A stretch of DNA of 64,000 bases from Phylloscopus collybita. Lineage: Eukaryota; Chordata; Aves; Passeriformes; Phylloscopidae. The DNA lies in contig JAJNNQ010000009.1 of the NCBI GenBank assembly GCA_027886175.1, positions 26,277,501-26,341,500 on the forward strand, given 5' to 3'. The notes beneath the pieces are model-generated. The model did no database searches, was not told the DNA's origin, and worked only from the letters and a program-made list of their open reading frames with translations. Positions 10,233-23,300 of this stretch are shown here, in pieces. Within the stretch, counting starts at the first letter, position 1. Each line of letters starts with the position of its first letter. Both the position numbers and the translations under genes were made by a program.

Positions 10233-13200
10233 ATGGCCCCCGCAGCATCAGGTAACCGGGCGGCCGTCGGGGGTGGGTAGGTCGGTCGGTCGGTCGGAGG
10301 TGCCGCTCTTGGGGGCCGGTGCCCGCTCAGCGGCTTGGGGTGTAGGTGCTTGGGAACCAACTTTTTTCTTGGCTTAAGTTTATTTTTTTTTCAGTTTTTA
10401 ATTTTTTTTTTCCCGGGGGTAGTCGCTGGTGCGCGAGGGTGGGCACGGCTGCGGGAGAGGTGGCGGGGGCAGCTCCAGGCGCAGGGTGCTGGGGCGGCAG
10501 CCGCCCCGCGCCGCGCTTATCGCGGAGCTCCGGGATTGCCCCGAAGTTTGAAGAAAAAACTGAACATACGGGGCTGCTCTTGGCCGCCCCGCTCAGGCGG
10601 CAGCTCCCGGCTGCCCGCGGCCGTGGGGCGGGGGGGGTGGCTGGGGCAGCGCCGGAGCTGCGCGGCTGCGGCTGGCGCGGCCCCCGTGGCTCCGCGCGGA
10701 AGCCTTGAGCGGAGCTTTTGGCCTCGTTGGTAGGGGCGAGCATGGCCACGGCCCCGCTTGGGTCGGGGCTCAGGGAGCTCCTCGTGGTCAGGGACCGCAG
10801 CGCGGGGTCCTGCTGGATCCCCGTGGACTCGAAGGTGGTGGCTCTGCGTGCGGAAGTAAACAAGTCTTTGCGATGCAAAAATGACCGTTTTGTTATGTTT
10901 TATTTTGTTTTTGTGTTCCTCTAGACCTGAAACTTGGCAAAAAAGTTAACGAAGGTAAAACGAAAGAAGTGTACGAGCTGCCAGATATCCCGGGATGTGT
11001 TCTCATGCAGTCAAAAGACCAAATCACGGCGGGAAATGCAGCCAGGAAGGACCGAATGGAAGGGAAGGCTGCCATTTCCAACACAACGACAAGCTGTGTG
11101 TTTCAGCTGCTTCAGGAAGCTGGTAAGTATTTTAAAGGTAGCGTGTGTATGCTTGTATGTTACAGACATTATTACTAAAATAGTAGTGCTTTACTAAAGA
11201 GTTTAACCTGCCTCTCGTGGTTTTTTTAGTCTCTTTTCTATTAGTTTTTAGTTATGCTTTTCTCTCTGGTACTTTTGAGCTGGGTGAGTGACTTGTTCAT
11301 TTGGAACATGAAAATATCTGCAGTAATCTAGTGTTGCAGATAACTGCAATAGTTTCTGCTTGTTTGGACACTCCCCTAATCCCCTCCCCTCTGCTTTTGT
11401 CAGTTCTTCCATACCTTACACTTTCTTACCTGTAACTCTGGGCTGGATGTATCTGCCTTTCTTTACTATATCTGCATGCATAGCATGCACTTCTAGCTAG
11501 TGGCACTACCACACTATGTCTAGGCTGTGTGAAATCTGTGTATGTAAGCTGAAACATAAAATTAAGAGTGTCTTTCTCCCCCCTCAGTTGTGTGTTATAG
11601 CAGCTTAAACTTCCTGTAAGCTTTGCATGTAACACTTGTGAGGACCACATTGCAAAATACATTCATCAGTCTGTATTGAGTGTATCAGGCGCTTAATCTT
11701 TACTTTAAAAGATTCAAAGTATTTCTGATGCTAGCAGTGAGTTTTCACAGTACATAACTGAAGTCACTCAAGTTAGTTTTGCACTATGCTTTCAAAAATG
11801 GAGCCAGTAGCTTTGCTTTGAGAAAGCGTTTTGAAGTGTCTTTGAGTAGTTTGCAAGTTGAAAAGGGGAATTTGTTTTGATGGTGAGTCTGCTAACCAGC
11901 ATCTAACCAGTGCTAGAATACAGGCACTAGTAAGCTTAGCAAAGATTGCTATAGCTATGTGTTCCATATGCTTTGAAACATTCTCACAAAGACTGCTTCA
12001 GGCACCAGCTAAATTACTCCACTCTAAAATACTCTACTTGTATTATCTGTTACAAGGTGTGGTGATAGCTCTCAAACTGTGAAGTCCTAGCATGTTTCAT
12101 ATGGGGAGGAGAAAGATGGGTTCTCTAGAGTTATATCTTTGTCTCAGCCTGTCTTTTAAGAACTACTTACACAGAAATATATACCAAGTAATTCAGTGTA
12201 ATCCTGAGTCACTGGCTTTCTTGGGATGCCTGTTGTGCATACAGTACTGAGAAGCCTCCTAGGTGTTTGATGATATTTGCAGTTAATTAAAACTTCTAGT
12301 TTTCATTTAGGAGCAATTAGTGAGACATTTTGCCTAATGCTTGAATGGCATTAATTAAGATAACAATGAAAATAACTTCATATCATACAGATGTGCACTT
12401 TTAACATGAAGAAGCCATTCTGTTGACCTCTCAAAAATCCATGAATGGCTTGTACTCATAATTTCCAGGTGCCATGGAAAAACATGCAGAGTAAACTGTA
12501 GCTGCATTTTAAAGCAACAGAAGAACTTTCAGGGTTCTTCTCCAGTTTCCATGTTTGAGTGGTGTAAATGCAGATAGTGGGAATGCCTTATTGTAAGAAG
12601 TTGTTTGCTTGCTTGCCTTGCGCAACTCTTCTTTACCTACTCCTTCAGAGGTGATGATTTACAAAGTTCTGTTAAAGTTTCTCTCCCTTTTATAATAGAG
12701 CTAGTGTCAGCCTAGCAAAAGCACACATCTGCACTGATGGAAAATGTAGTGAACCAGACAGGGGCCTTAATGTGCATTTGATTATTTAAATCATTCTGCC
12801 TTTGAAGGAAATGCACTGAACTTTGAAGAGTCAGTGTTCATATTTAAGACTTTTTTGTTTCTTCCATTATGGTTCTGGAAGCGGAGTGGAATAGAACTGC
12901 TTGGTTTGACTGAGTGCAACTCCTTTGTCCTCTTGTTTTGGGCAGATGCTGATTGGGCTTGGCAGTTGTCTTGCCTTGGTCGGGTGTACGAAGCAAAGGG
13001 ATGCAGAGTCCCCAGGCAGGTGCAGAGGAGAGCTGCTTTATTGCAAAAACCAGTTAGCCCTTTATCAGTCACACAGTTTTAAATCATAACAAGCATAATT
13101 CAGCCAACGAACATACATCAAGATATGAACACACAATGGTTATATAACTTGTTTTCTACCTCAAATTCAGCTGAGTCACTTTCCCATAGTCCTTTTCTAC

Positions 13201-16200
13201 TTAGCCGAAGTAACGAGCCTGAGCCATGATTTTACAAGGCCTTCCTTTTGTAATGTTTTTACCTATGTGCTACAGTTGGGGAGAAGGGTGGGACTTTGCT
13301 TAAGATTGCAGTCGAAAAAAGGATCATTTTGCACTTAGAGTGGTGATCTGCATGTTTGTTTTCTGTGTTTAATATGGGGTCCATCCTCTTACAATTATGT
13401 AAGAAGGTTGACTTACTGCAGCAGGTTTGAGTGCACATGCTTCTGAATCTGTCTTTTGCCTAATAAATCACCAAGATCTAGTGTCCTAAATAACTTAGTT
13501 TGTGATGAAGGGGAGGACAAAGCCATTCTCTCTGGCCCATCTGCTTTTATTAAGCAAAGTAGTAAAGATTGCTGTGCTCTGTTAGTCCTTTGAAAGGCTC
13601 CAATTACTGTTCGACCTATAATGAATTTTTCACCAGAGGATATAGTTGGGTACTTGATTGCTGCTAATTTTTTTAATGAACAATAACATTGTGAAGGATA
13701 GATTTAATTTTTAAAGCTCTGTGAACAAAATTATTTTCAAGAATAGGATTTCTGAGTTACAAGTGAGTGTTGTATGATAAAATTGGCAAAACTAATAACT
13801 TGTGGAATATACTTGTCTTTTGCAAATATATATAAATATTATATATTAATTATGTATATATATCTTAAAATACCCTGAAGAGATTCAGTGTCCCTTAGGT
13901 CCAGGGAAGAACAAGATTCAGATGTATTTAAAATTAAAGATGTTTGTGACTACTGTTTTAACTGTAGAGTGTGCCTATTGATGGAACTAAGCTGCCACCT
14001 TTTTTATTTAGGAATCAAAACAGCTTTTGTCAGGAAACAGAGTGACACAGCATTCATAGCAGCTCACTGTGAAATGATCCCAATTGAATGGGTGTGCAGA
14101 AGAATTGCTACTGGCTCCTTCCTCAAGAGAAACCCTGGTGTCAAAGAAGGGTATAAGTTTTACCCACCCAAAATTGAGATGTTTTACAAGGTAAGTTTTC
14201 TTTCCTGTGATGCTAATCAAACTTAAGCAGAGCTAGAATTCTGTATTACCTCCTTTAAAAAGCTGACAGATAAAGCAAGTAGTGCTAGTGGCTGACCAAT
14301 CCTCTCTATCAGTAGTTCTGCCATTCTAATGTTTTCTTGCATTCTTGTCCAATAGTTGTTTTGTCCAAAGTCCATACAGTAGTAGCTTACAGTGCAGTCA
14401 AAGAATAACAAGCCAAACTGTACTTAAAATTAGGAAAATGTATGTATAAGGGCTTTTTAGGCATAAGCTTAATACATCAATTGAGACAGATGTATTGATA
14501 TATTTGAAGAAATTAAAATAAACAGTACTTGCATGGTGAGGGTAAGTAGCTAGTTAGTAATTTAGGATTCTGAACTCCTTTGGGAATGTGGTAAAAGATG
14601 TTCCTAGTGAACTGTAATCTGAAGTGTTTGTCCTGTACCCTGTTACTCTTAAAGATGGTCAGGTGTTACAGCAAGTGTTTTCAATGCTACTGTCATTTTT
14701 TAAATGCTAATCATAAAATACTACTTTGAAGCCTGTATTTGTGACTTGGAAAAAAAGCCCACACAAAACCTTGTATCTTTTAATGGTTATTTTCCTCTTA
14801 TAGCAAGCTTAAATTACATCATGTATTTGTTCTGGTTTTCTTAACAGGATGATGCTAATAATGATCCACAGTGGTCTGAAGAGCAAATAATTGAAGCAAA
14901 ATTCTGTTTTGCTGGACTTACTATTGGCCAGACTGAAGTGGATATTATGTCTCATTCTACTCAAGCGATTTTTGAGATCCTGGAAAAAGCATGGCAGCCT
15001 CAAAACTGCACTCTTGTAGACCTGAAGGTATAAAAATCTAATTCCTTGTGATCCTGGTTTTGACAAGAAAAATTTCACTGCATAATTACTAACATAGGAT
15101 TCTTACTGTCTTTTTAGATTGAATTTGGTGTTAATGTGCTGACAAAAGAAATTGTTCTTGCTGATGTTATTGACAATGATTCATGGAGGCTGTGGCCAGC
15201 AGGAGACAGAAGCCAGCAGAAGGACAAACAGGTGGTGCTTTAATCCTTACCTAAGTGATAGGGGAGAAGAATGAAGAAAGTAAAGCCTTACATTTGCTTT
15301 CAGAGAGGCTTTTTTTAGATGGTCTTAACTTGTTATGGAGTAGTTTGTATGGTACCTCATGTCCAAGCCTGTTCTCATTTAATTTATCTGGTTTATGGTA
15401 GAAAAAAACCCCTCTGTCTGTATATATTCAGCTACAACAGCAGTATTGGCTGGAGCTACCATGATGAAGTATGGAGTTGCCAGGAATGATGAGGATTTCT
15501 AACTTGCACAGATAATAATAAAATAGTTAGATAACAGATTGGTGGGAAGAACAGAAGCTTTGGTTCCCAGGTCTGCCTCTAAGTTTCTCAGTTTATTTAG
15601 AGGGGTATCCTCTAGTAGAGATCTGGTGATACTTAGGAGGGAACCACAGTGAGGATGCTTTTTTGTTACTTATTTTGGTTAACCATGAATTCAATAATGT
15701 TTCTTCCAAAAGTGCTACTAATGGATTGTGCCCACATATGAGGCCTGCAAACAAGTTTGAAACAGAACTTGTCCTATATTTGAAGTAACAACATTCATAC
15801 TTCTCAAATATCTCTGAATTACCAGATGACTAGTTATGAAGGAGCTGGTTTGGGAATGCTGCTGCCAGGAGTTTGCCATGGTTGTTGAGACTAGTAACAG
15901 AGACCCTGTGAGAGAATGTGTTCTAAGCCACAGGGGAAGATGTCAACGTGTCCATGAGAGGAAGGGTATTAATTTTAAACTGGGAATCAACTGCTCTATT
16001 GTTTACTTGACTTGAATTATGGAGTAGCATGCTTGAGTGAGTTGCTCTGACAGTTTCCTTAAAATAAGGAACATTATAACATCATGCAGAACATAGGAAG
16101 GTACAGTGCTACTGCAGGCGATCATGCCATTAAAAATGCAATTTTAAGGAAATAGTATGTTTTTCTTTAAATTTTCCCTGTGAAAACTTTCCAAAACCTT

Positions 16201-19200
16201 AATAGCCTTGTGGCTGAAAGTCTTTTGTGTTGTAAATGGCCATAAATTGCAATGTAGAAGGTTGTTTATGCCTGGAATTGCTAGAAACTGTAAATATTTC
16301 ATTTGAAGTATAGTAATAATTATTCCCAATTATGGTAGCAAAATTACTCTTTTGTGTACCCAAACCACATTAACTTTATCTGCTGGTTTTGGCTGGGGTA
16401 GGGTTATTTTTCCTGACAATGGCTAATATGGGGCTGTGTTTTGGATTTGTGCTGAACGCAGGGTTGATAATAAAAAGATGTTTTGTTATTGCTGAGCAGG
16501 GCTTTCACAGACCCCAAGGCCTTTTCTGCTTTTGGTCCTGCCACACTGGCAAGGAACTTGGGGCTGCATGGGAGGCTGGGAGGAGACACAGCTGGGACAG
16601 GTGACCCCAACTGACCAAAGGAATATTCCAGATCATGTGTCATCATGCTCAGTGTATAAAGTGTGGGGGAAGGAGGAAGGGGTCATGGGGAGATGTTTAG
16701 AGTTGATGGTGTTTTGTCTTTCCAAGTCATGGTTATGTGTGATGTGGCCCTGCTGTCCTGGAGATGGCTGAGCACCTGCCTGCCCATGGGAAGCAGTGAA
16801 TGAATTCTTCGTTTTGTTTGTGTGTGCAGCTTTTGCTTTGCCTATTGAACTGTCTTTCTGCCAACCCATGAGTTTCCTCAATTTTACCTTTCAGATTCTC
16901 TCCCTGGTCTCTGGTGGGGGAGTGAGTGAGAGGCTGTGTGGGGCTTGGCTGCTGGCTGGGGTTAAACCACAACACTTCAATGCTTTTATTTTCCTTTTTT
17001 CAGTCCTATCGGGACCTGAAAGAAGTGACTCCTGAAGCACTGCAAATGGTTAAGAGAAACTTTGAATGGGTTTCAGAACGAGTAGAGGTACCTGTTTTTA
17101 TGAACAAAACATCTAGACTTTAGTAACTGTGTGTCCTCAATCCTGTTGACTGCTTTTATTTCTCTCCTCCCTCTCCACTCTTTTCTCTAGTTGCTTCTAA
17201 AAACAAAGAGCCAAGGTAGAGTTGTGGTGTTAATGGGATCTTCTTCTGACCTTGGTCACTGTGAAAAAATAAAAAAGGCATGTGCAACCTTTGGAATTCC
17301 TTGTGAATTAAGAGTGACCTCTGCTCACAAAGGGCCAGATGAAACCCTGAGGATCAAAGCAGAATATGAAGGTAAATGCCAAGAAATACTGATGTGGATT
17401 GACACAGCATCAAGTTTCAGAATGACTTGGCAACTTAAAAGATTTATGTGGTGTTTTTCCATTTTTTGTTAAATAGAACACCAAGCTGTTGCAATTGTGT
17501 TTCACACTTGCTAGTAGCATGATTGCTCTAACTAATTTTGGAGTAATGTATTGTCCTCCTGCCCTGCCACAACTTCCATTACTCAAAGTCTAATCTCTGC
17601 TTTTATCCCAGTATCAGAACTGGGATAAAACTACTTTGCCCTAGTCTTGATCATGTCAATAGATTTATTGTAGCATCTTGCTGGTGATGCCAGTGTTTCT
17701 GAAACAAGGAAGAACAACAGTTTCTCTAGCTGACTGAATATTCTTATGTGTTATATTAGGCTGATGTTGCTCCCACCATGTTTTTCTGTTTGACAAAAAT
17801 TTTCTTCCTTATTACTGTAGATGCCATGAGAGAAAGATACTTGTTTTAAATTACTCTCTTTGTCAAGAAAACTTAACATCTCTTGAGAAGTGTTTATAAC
17901 TTAGCAGAGGAGATACAGGAATTACTTACTTCTGTGGGAGTATACACATTCTCTGCATACCATTCTACATGATAAAATTACAAATGTGGTAACCATAGTT
18001 AAAACACTCACTTTGAGGTGAACTGTTTCAGATTTAAGGAGAGGAATACTTAGAGATGCCAGAGGTTTAATGGCTATGTTCTCTACAAAGCTAAGCAGCA
18101 CCTCTTCCTCTGATACTGACACTTCCCCTCAGAGGCAGAGTAAGAAATGTTAATTTTAGCTGTGGTAAACAGTAGCTGGGGTTTAAGGATGTAAGACTTC
18201 TTAGAAGATATTTCACTAAAGGAGGAGGTTGGACACAAAATGTTAGTGCCATGTAATGAAATTGATAATTGCAAACACAGTTGTGAACTCCAACAAAGGT
18301 CCCACAAAAAAGCAAGTGGTAGAGAACAAGGTGGGTTGCTTATCTCTGAATGTCTTCCTCCCCACCAGGAGATGGAATCCCAACAGTGTTTGTTGCAGTA
18401 GCTGGCAGAAGCAATGGTTTGGGGCCAGTAATGTCTGGTAACACTGCTTACCCAGTTGTCAACTGCCCTCCACTCTCAGCTGACTGGGGTACTCAGGATG
18501 TGTGGTCCTCTCTCAGACTACCTAGTGGTAAGATGATCTTCAACTCATACCCTTGTTCTGATCTAGCTCTGTGTTGTTGTTCTACTGTACACACATGGGG
18601 CAAAGCGTTGGAAAAGCAGCTGGATCAGTATCAAGCAAAGTCTGTGGAAATATGTCTCATACAAGCTTTGATTTCTTAATGGCAAAATGCCCAATAGACA
18701 GAGCAAAGATTACATAGGTATAATCTTTAAAAAAAGTAAACCTTGGCTTATCCTTGCTAAACATTTCATTTTGAAATTGTAAATAATATTAATGGGAGTT
18801 CAAGTAATTGAATTTTGATGCATTTTCCTTATGATCAAAGGTCATAACAATCAGTGTAGGTAAACCTCAGCTCTTAACTACTAATTCAGTACATTTTTAC
18901 CTGTATGGTTTTTAACTTTGTTAGTAACTTGAGTGGAGGCACAGAAGTTTGTTACCTCTGTGTATAAGGGAGTTACTTGCATGATAGCTTTTGGTGTGAA
19001 GTGCCACAAAGCAGTCATGTTAAAAGTAATGAAACATGTGACACTTCACTGGCTTTAAAACTGGATCATTTGGCTCCTGGAGGCTGAAACAAGCCTCGTC
19101 GTAAATTACTGTTCAGAGAAAGTGTTTTGTTTGACTATAAACTATACTTTAGTAAGTGGCATTCTCTTCCCTACAGGTCTTAGCTGTCCTACAACTCTAT

Positions 19201-19343
19201 CACCTGAAGGAGCTGCCCAGTTTGCTGCCCAGATATTTGGGTTAAACAACCATTTGGTGTGGGCCAAACTGCGATCAAATGTGTTAAACACCTGGATCTC
19301 CTTGAAGCAGGCTGACAAAAAACTTAGAGAGTGCTCCTTGTAA
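10233..19343 (+). CDS. PAICS: PAICS: bifunctional AIR carboxylase / SAICAR synthetase, nine coding exons, complete
   Basis: Coding exons: 10233-10251, 10925-11122, 14012-14190, 14848-15027, 15118-15231, 17004-17087, 17191-17371, 18369-18527, 19177-19343. All junctions are GT-AG and in phase; the total is 426 residues, as usual for vertebrate PAICS. The cytosolic enzyme performs steps 6 and 7 of de novo purine synthesis: AIR to CAIR, then CAIR plus aspartate and ATP to SAICAR. The SAICAR synthetase domain (about 8-258) shows EGKTKEVYE (16-24), PIEWVCRRI (96-104), TEVDIM (161-166) and LVDLKIEFG (188-196). The AIR carboxylase domain (about 265-426) shows [13 protein letters not shown] (269-281), SAHKGPDE with the expected catalytic His304, and [13 protein letters not shown] (330-342). 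It is of the class II PurE type, which uses CO2 directly. The start is fixed by the short MAPAAS first exon. No disabling change is visible. Confidence 0.97.
10279..10299. repeat. Short GGTC tetranucleotide run in PAICS intron 1
   Basis: About five consecutive GGTC-type units follow the PAICS exon 1 donor by roughly 30 bases. It is a simple tandem repeat inside the CpG island, and copy number may vary. Confidence 0.8.
12945..13280 (-). mobile_element. Probable minus-strand retroviral LTR fragment in PAICS intron 2
   Basis: Read on the minus strand, the order is a TATA-like sequence (TATATAA near 13141-13147), then about 100 bases further an AATAAA signal (TTTATT at 13037-13042 on plus), then a U5-like stretch with GCAGCTCTCC and CCCTTTGCTTCGTAC. 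That U3-R-U5 order and spacing suit an endogenous retrovirus LTR. Terminal dinucleotides and target duplications were not found, so the ends are approximate. No internal retroviral coding sequence is visible nearby. It is a fragment or solo LTR and should not affect PAICS coding. Confidence 0.45.
16379..16974 (+). mobile_element. Solo ERVL-like LTR, about 596 bp, in PAICS intron 5
   Basis: The element starts (T)CTGCTGGTTTTGGCTGGGG and ends GGTTAAACCACAACA. It matches from memory a widespread neoavian LTR type. It has a TATAAA at 16655-16660 and a late AT-rich segment where the poly(A) signal would lie. It is flanked by an imperfect 5-bp duplication, CTTTA (16374-16378) and CTTCA (16975-16979), as expected for ERVL-type integration. 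The first dinucleotide has decayed from TG to TC; the end is CA. No retroviral gene is attached, so it is a solo LTR left by recombination. It is in the same orientation as PAICS and ends 29 bp before exon 6. Confidence 0.75.
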
Positions 19344-20391
19344 GTCACACTAACAAGTAACTGTTATTAGTTACACAGTGATAATGGCGTGTGCATATTC
19401 ATTCATATTAGGATTTACCCTTGGATGAGCTCAAAAGTCCTGCATCATTTCTTGCAGAAGAAAGCATTGTTAGAGCAGAATAGGAAGTCTGTTGTGTTAT
19501 CATCTTTCCCTTGTGTATTTTTTTTAATATAACAACTAAGTAGAGATGGGGAAGTAGTACTTTAGGTATCTTTCTGTTGCTCCAGAATGGTGCTGTTCTG
19601 CTTTTTAGTCTATACTGTTAACTGCAGACTATATCAAGAGAATGATTTGGTGCAATCTAAAATAGAATTCAACTAGTCTTCTGCACTTCTGTAAGAGTAA
19701 CATTCTTCCACAGTATTAACATATGTCTTGAACCTTATTAACTGAACTGGACTGCTGACTAAAGCCAGTGTTGATGCTGTTCTGCTTGCAATGATGATGG
19801 TATGCTTTCTTTAGCAATAAAATGGCAACATATGCTGTATTAATAGTGTGGAAAAATGTTTTAAGAGCCTGAAATAAATACATGCCTTATTTAAAAAATG
19901 TATATACATACATGTATCTTTTTTAAAAATATGTGTGTGTATATTTACCCCATTGATATCTTCTGGAATGATGTGATGAAGTTGACACAAATTTGCTTGT
20001 TCTTAACGAGCTACAAATACAACTGGCTTGAGTGACCTGTAACTTGGCTTGTTGCCTGTTTGCTTTAACTCTTGCCTAGTGCAGGCTTTGTCCTTTTAAA
20101 TACTAGGCAGATCTACCTTCAGTAGTTCTATAGGGCCTATGTGATGATGTTGGACTGTCTTCATAGACTTCAATAGCTGTAGCTATTCTGTGTCTATATT
20201 TCCTCACTCTGTTTCTGTGGAAATTTTACTGACCTGAACAGGGGAACAAATACTAAAGCAACAAACTTCTGGGGGGAACTCTAAGCATGACTTTCTTGTT
20301 TTTGCACACACCAGTCTGAGTAGGTACAGTTCTAATAAATATGCAATTACTCAAAGTATGTAACACCTATGCTTTTACAATTATAAATAAA
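19344..20391 (+). other. PAICS: PAICS 3' untranslated region with candidate poly(A) signals
   Basis: Non-coding sequence follows the TAA stop. AATAAA hexamers occur at 19816-19821, 19873-19878 and 20386-20391. Any of these could end the transcript. AT-rich tracts around 19900-19950 (TATATACATACATG-like) are consistent with a 3' UTR. Choice among the sites needs transcript data. Confidence 0.6.
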
Positions 20392-23300
20392 CTATTGAAT
20401 GCAAATCTGCTTCATGGAGATTTATTGAATAAGTACACTCAACAGTAGCTATCAGCTGTGGTACGTAACTGCAGGACCTCAGATTAGGTAATAATCTTGC
20501 AAGAAGCTTGTGTAGTAAAAGCTGCATGGAACACTATTAGGTGACAGCTTTCTGAAAGATACTCTGCTACCTGAGTGTCTCACAAGTGTTGCTTTGCTCC
20601 TGAAGTGATGATCACCTCTGTGATGGTGTGGTAGGTCAGGCGTGCCCTGTAGTAGTACTGGATTAAATATTGCTGCTGCCCTTCTTCACAGGCACTGACC
20701 ACATCTTAGGTGTATCTGTATAGAAGAGCTCTAAGCAGTGATCTCTTGAATGCAGGAGTTTAAAATTTGTTAAAGCTTACTCTAAAGTAAAAGAACTATA
20801 ACTTAAGCATTAGGGCAGTTGCTTTTCTAATAAATCTCTAAGTGAAATATCAGTAATAGGATTAGTGAAGAACAAAGAGGCTGAAATTCCTTTGTGGCAT
20901 GATCTGGATGAGGACATTTAGTCTATCATGAGCAAATTTGCAGATACCATCAAGTTGGGGTTAGCATGTTGATCTGCTGGAGGGTAGGAGGGCTCTGCAG
21001 AGGGATCAGGATAGGCTGGATTGATGGGTTAGGGCCAGTGGTATGATGTTCAGCAGGACCAGGTGCTGGGTCCTATACTTTGGCCCCACTAACACCAGGC
21101 AGCACTACAGGCTGGGGGCAGCTGTCAGAAAACAGCAGTTGAACTTGAGCCAGCTGTGCCCAGGTGGCCAAGAGGGCCAATGGCATCCTGGCCTGTATCA
21201 GCAATAGTGTAACCAATAGGACTGAGGAGGTGATGGTCCTCCTGCACTGATGTGGCTGCAGCTCGAGTGCTGTGTCCACTTCTGGGCCCTCACTTTAAAA
21301 AGGCCATGGAGATACTGGCACATGGCCAGGGAGGGGCAGCAAGGCTCATGAAGGGTCTAGAAAAGATGTCCTGTGAGGAACAGCTGAGGGAGCTGGGCTT
21401 GTTTACCCTGAGGAAGGCTCAAGAGGGACCCCCTTGCCCAGTACAACTTCCCTGAAAGGAGGCTGCAGTGGGGAGGGGTTCAGTCTCCTGCTGTGACAGG
21501 ACAAGAGGAGATGACCTAAAGCTGAGACATGGGAGATTCAGATTAGATATCAGAATATCTTTTTCACTGTTAGTATTGTCAGGCATTGGAATGGGTTGCC
21601 TGAAGTGGTGAAGTCACCATCCTGGAGGTGGTCAGAAGGTGTCTGGATCTGATACTGGGGATAAGGTTTAGTGGCTTAGGGGTTGCAGTGATAGTGCTGG
21701 GAGAATGTTTGTGCTAGGTGGATGATCTTAAGGGTCTCTTCCAACCTAGATGATTCTATGATTCTATACTGTATTTGTGGAAGCACTGACTTTGAAGTAA
21801 ACATCCTCAGGACTGTGGCATTTTTTTAGCAAGCGAACTATTTACCAAGTTAGTACTCGCCCGCATACTTGCCGAGGCACATCTGAAAGCATGCTGACAG
21901 CTCTCCTGACAAGACACTGATGTTAACTTCAACTAGCAAAAGAATTAATGGGTGAAGAGTCCATGCTCTTTCGTTGGCTTGATTGAGTGAATTGGATCAT
22001 CTTTTCTTGTAATGAGACAAGCACCTGCGCCAACTGTAAAGGAGATTGCAGCGGTTTTTTTTCGTCTTAGTAGCAGCAGTCTGCTCACTCATAGGTGAGT
22101 GCATAACAATACACAACCTGAGGGTGAAGTTACACAACAGGTGAAGGTGTCATTTCCTATTTGGGCCCTACCCAGCACTACACTGGGTGTTGGCTCTGAT
22201 GGGCAATCAACCTGACGAGCTTACTAACAACCTGACCACCCTGGCACCATGCTGGGATACACAACTACAGCCAGCCACTGGTGTCTCTTCAGCCCATAGT
22301 GCCGTGCTGTCTGTATTCTTCCCCTGAGCAATAAAAATTAGTAATAGATGATGATTTGATTGTTAACACCTGAAATACTCTGGTCTCTAGCTACTTTTCT
22401 CAAATTACTTTCACTCTGATTACACTAGCTTCATTTGTAATATTGTGCCAATTTACATGAGGCATGAGCATGCTAAGTGCTTTAGTTGCCATAGAGATGG
22501 TCATTCTTCAGCTTTTGGATGGGGTGGGTTGTCTGGAGGGCGGGTTGTGCAGTCTGTATTGAACTCTCTAGTTGCAAATTCTTGCTTGAGCAGTTGCCTT
22601 GCAAAGAAGCACCAGGACACAGCAGCTGACAAAACCTGCCAAGTCTCCTATCTTGCAAGGATTTTCTGTAGTTGCCCTAAAGATCAGTTATTTAGTTTAG
22701 CTGAAACTTCTTCACAAAGCTTTTGCTGAAGAATGAAAATACTTCCCCTTGACTTGACATTCCAGCTATTACATTGATGCAATAAACTGAAAATTGCTCC
22801 AGTCAGAAATTGCTCTTGTAGTACTTAACGCTTTTTCGGTCCAGTTTTAAAAACAATCCTAACAAATTCTTGAATAAAAAGGTGTTTTTATCTTCACAGA
22901 AACTATTATATGGAACAGTTAATGAAGTTTATTTGTATTTGGTATATTGAGTTGGAAACCTGTAATGAAAGTCTTTTAAGCACCTGCTGTGGAACCTAGG
23001 ACCCTGAATTAGATCATGGCCTAGTTAGCAGTTACCTGCTTAACAGTAAATGTTCTTTAAAGATATCAGCAAAGAACTGTGTGGACTTAGCAGAGGGAAG
23101 TGGTGAGGGCAGAACTTCTTTTACATCCTACATTGCTTCAGGTGCAGGTGAGTGGCAGCTGGTGCTTTGCCTTGCTAAATAATTTCATTGCCACAAAAAA
23201 GCCACACCCGAACCCGCACCTTTTTTGTAAAAATAAGGGAAAAATCAGTCATGGCTCCCACAGGTTTGTTCTCTATCCACAGCTCAAAGGTTAAAGCATA

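Larger units (their letters stand above)
8940..10760. promoter_or_regulatory. CpG island containing the divergent PPAT/PAICS promoter
   Basis: Base composition switches from AT-rich to strongly GC- and CpG-rich near 8940 and back near 10760. The PPAT start codon (9654, minus) and the PAICS start codon (10233, plus) lie head to head with 578 bases between them. No TATA box is visible. Inverted CCAAT boxes (ATTGG) sit at 9979-9983 and 10091-10095. GC-box sequences for Sp1-type factors occur near 9866 and 10083-10099. A shared bidirectional promoter for these two purine genes is established in chicken and mammals. The roles of the individual sites are inferred from motif only. Confidence 0.85.

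Noticed and set aside
16389..17035. Open frames of 65-82 codons within PAICS intron 5
   Set aside because: They lie inside or overlap the solo LTR, which has no coding capacity.
21073..21455. Open frames on both strands at 21 kb
   Set aside because: Fragments of the CR1 ORF2 3' region and its antisense.
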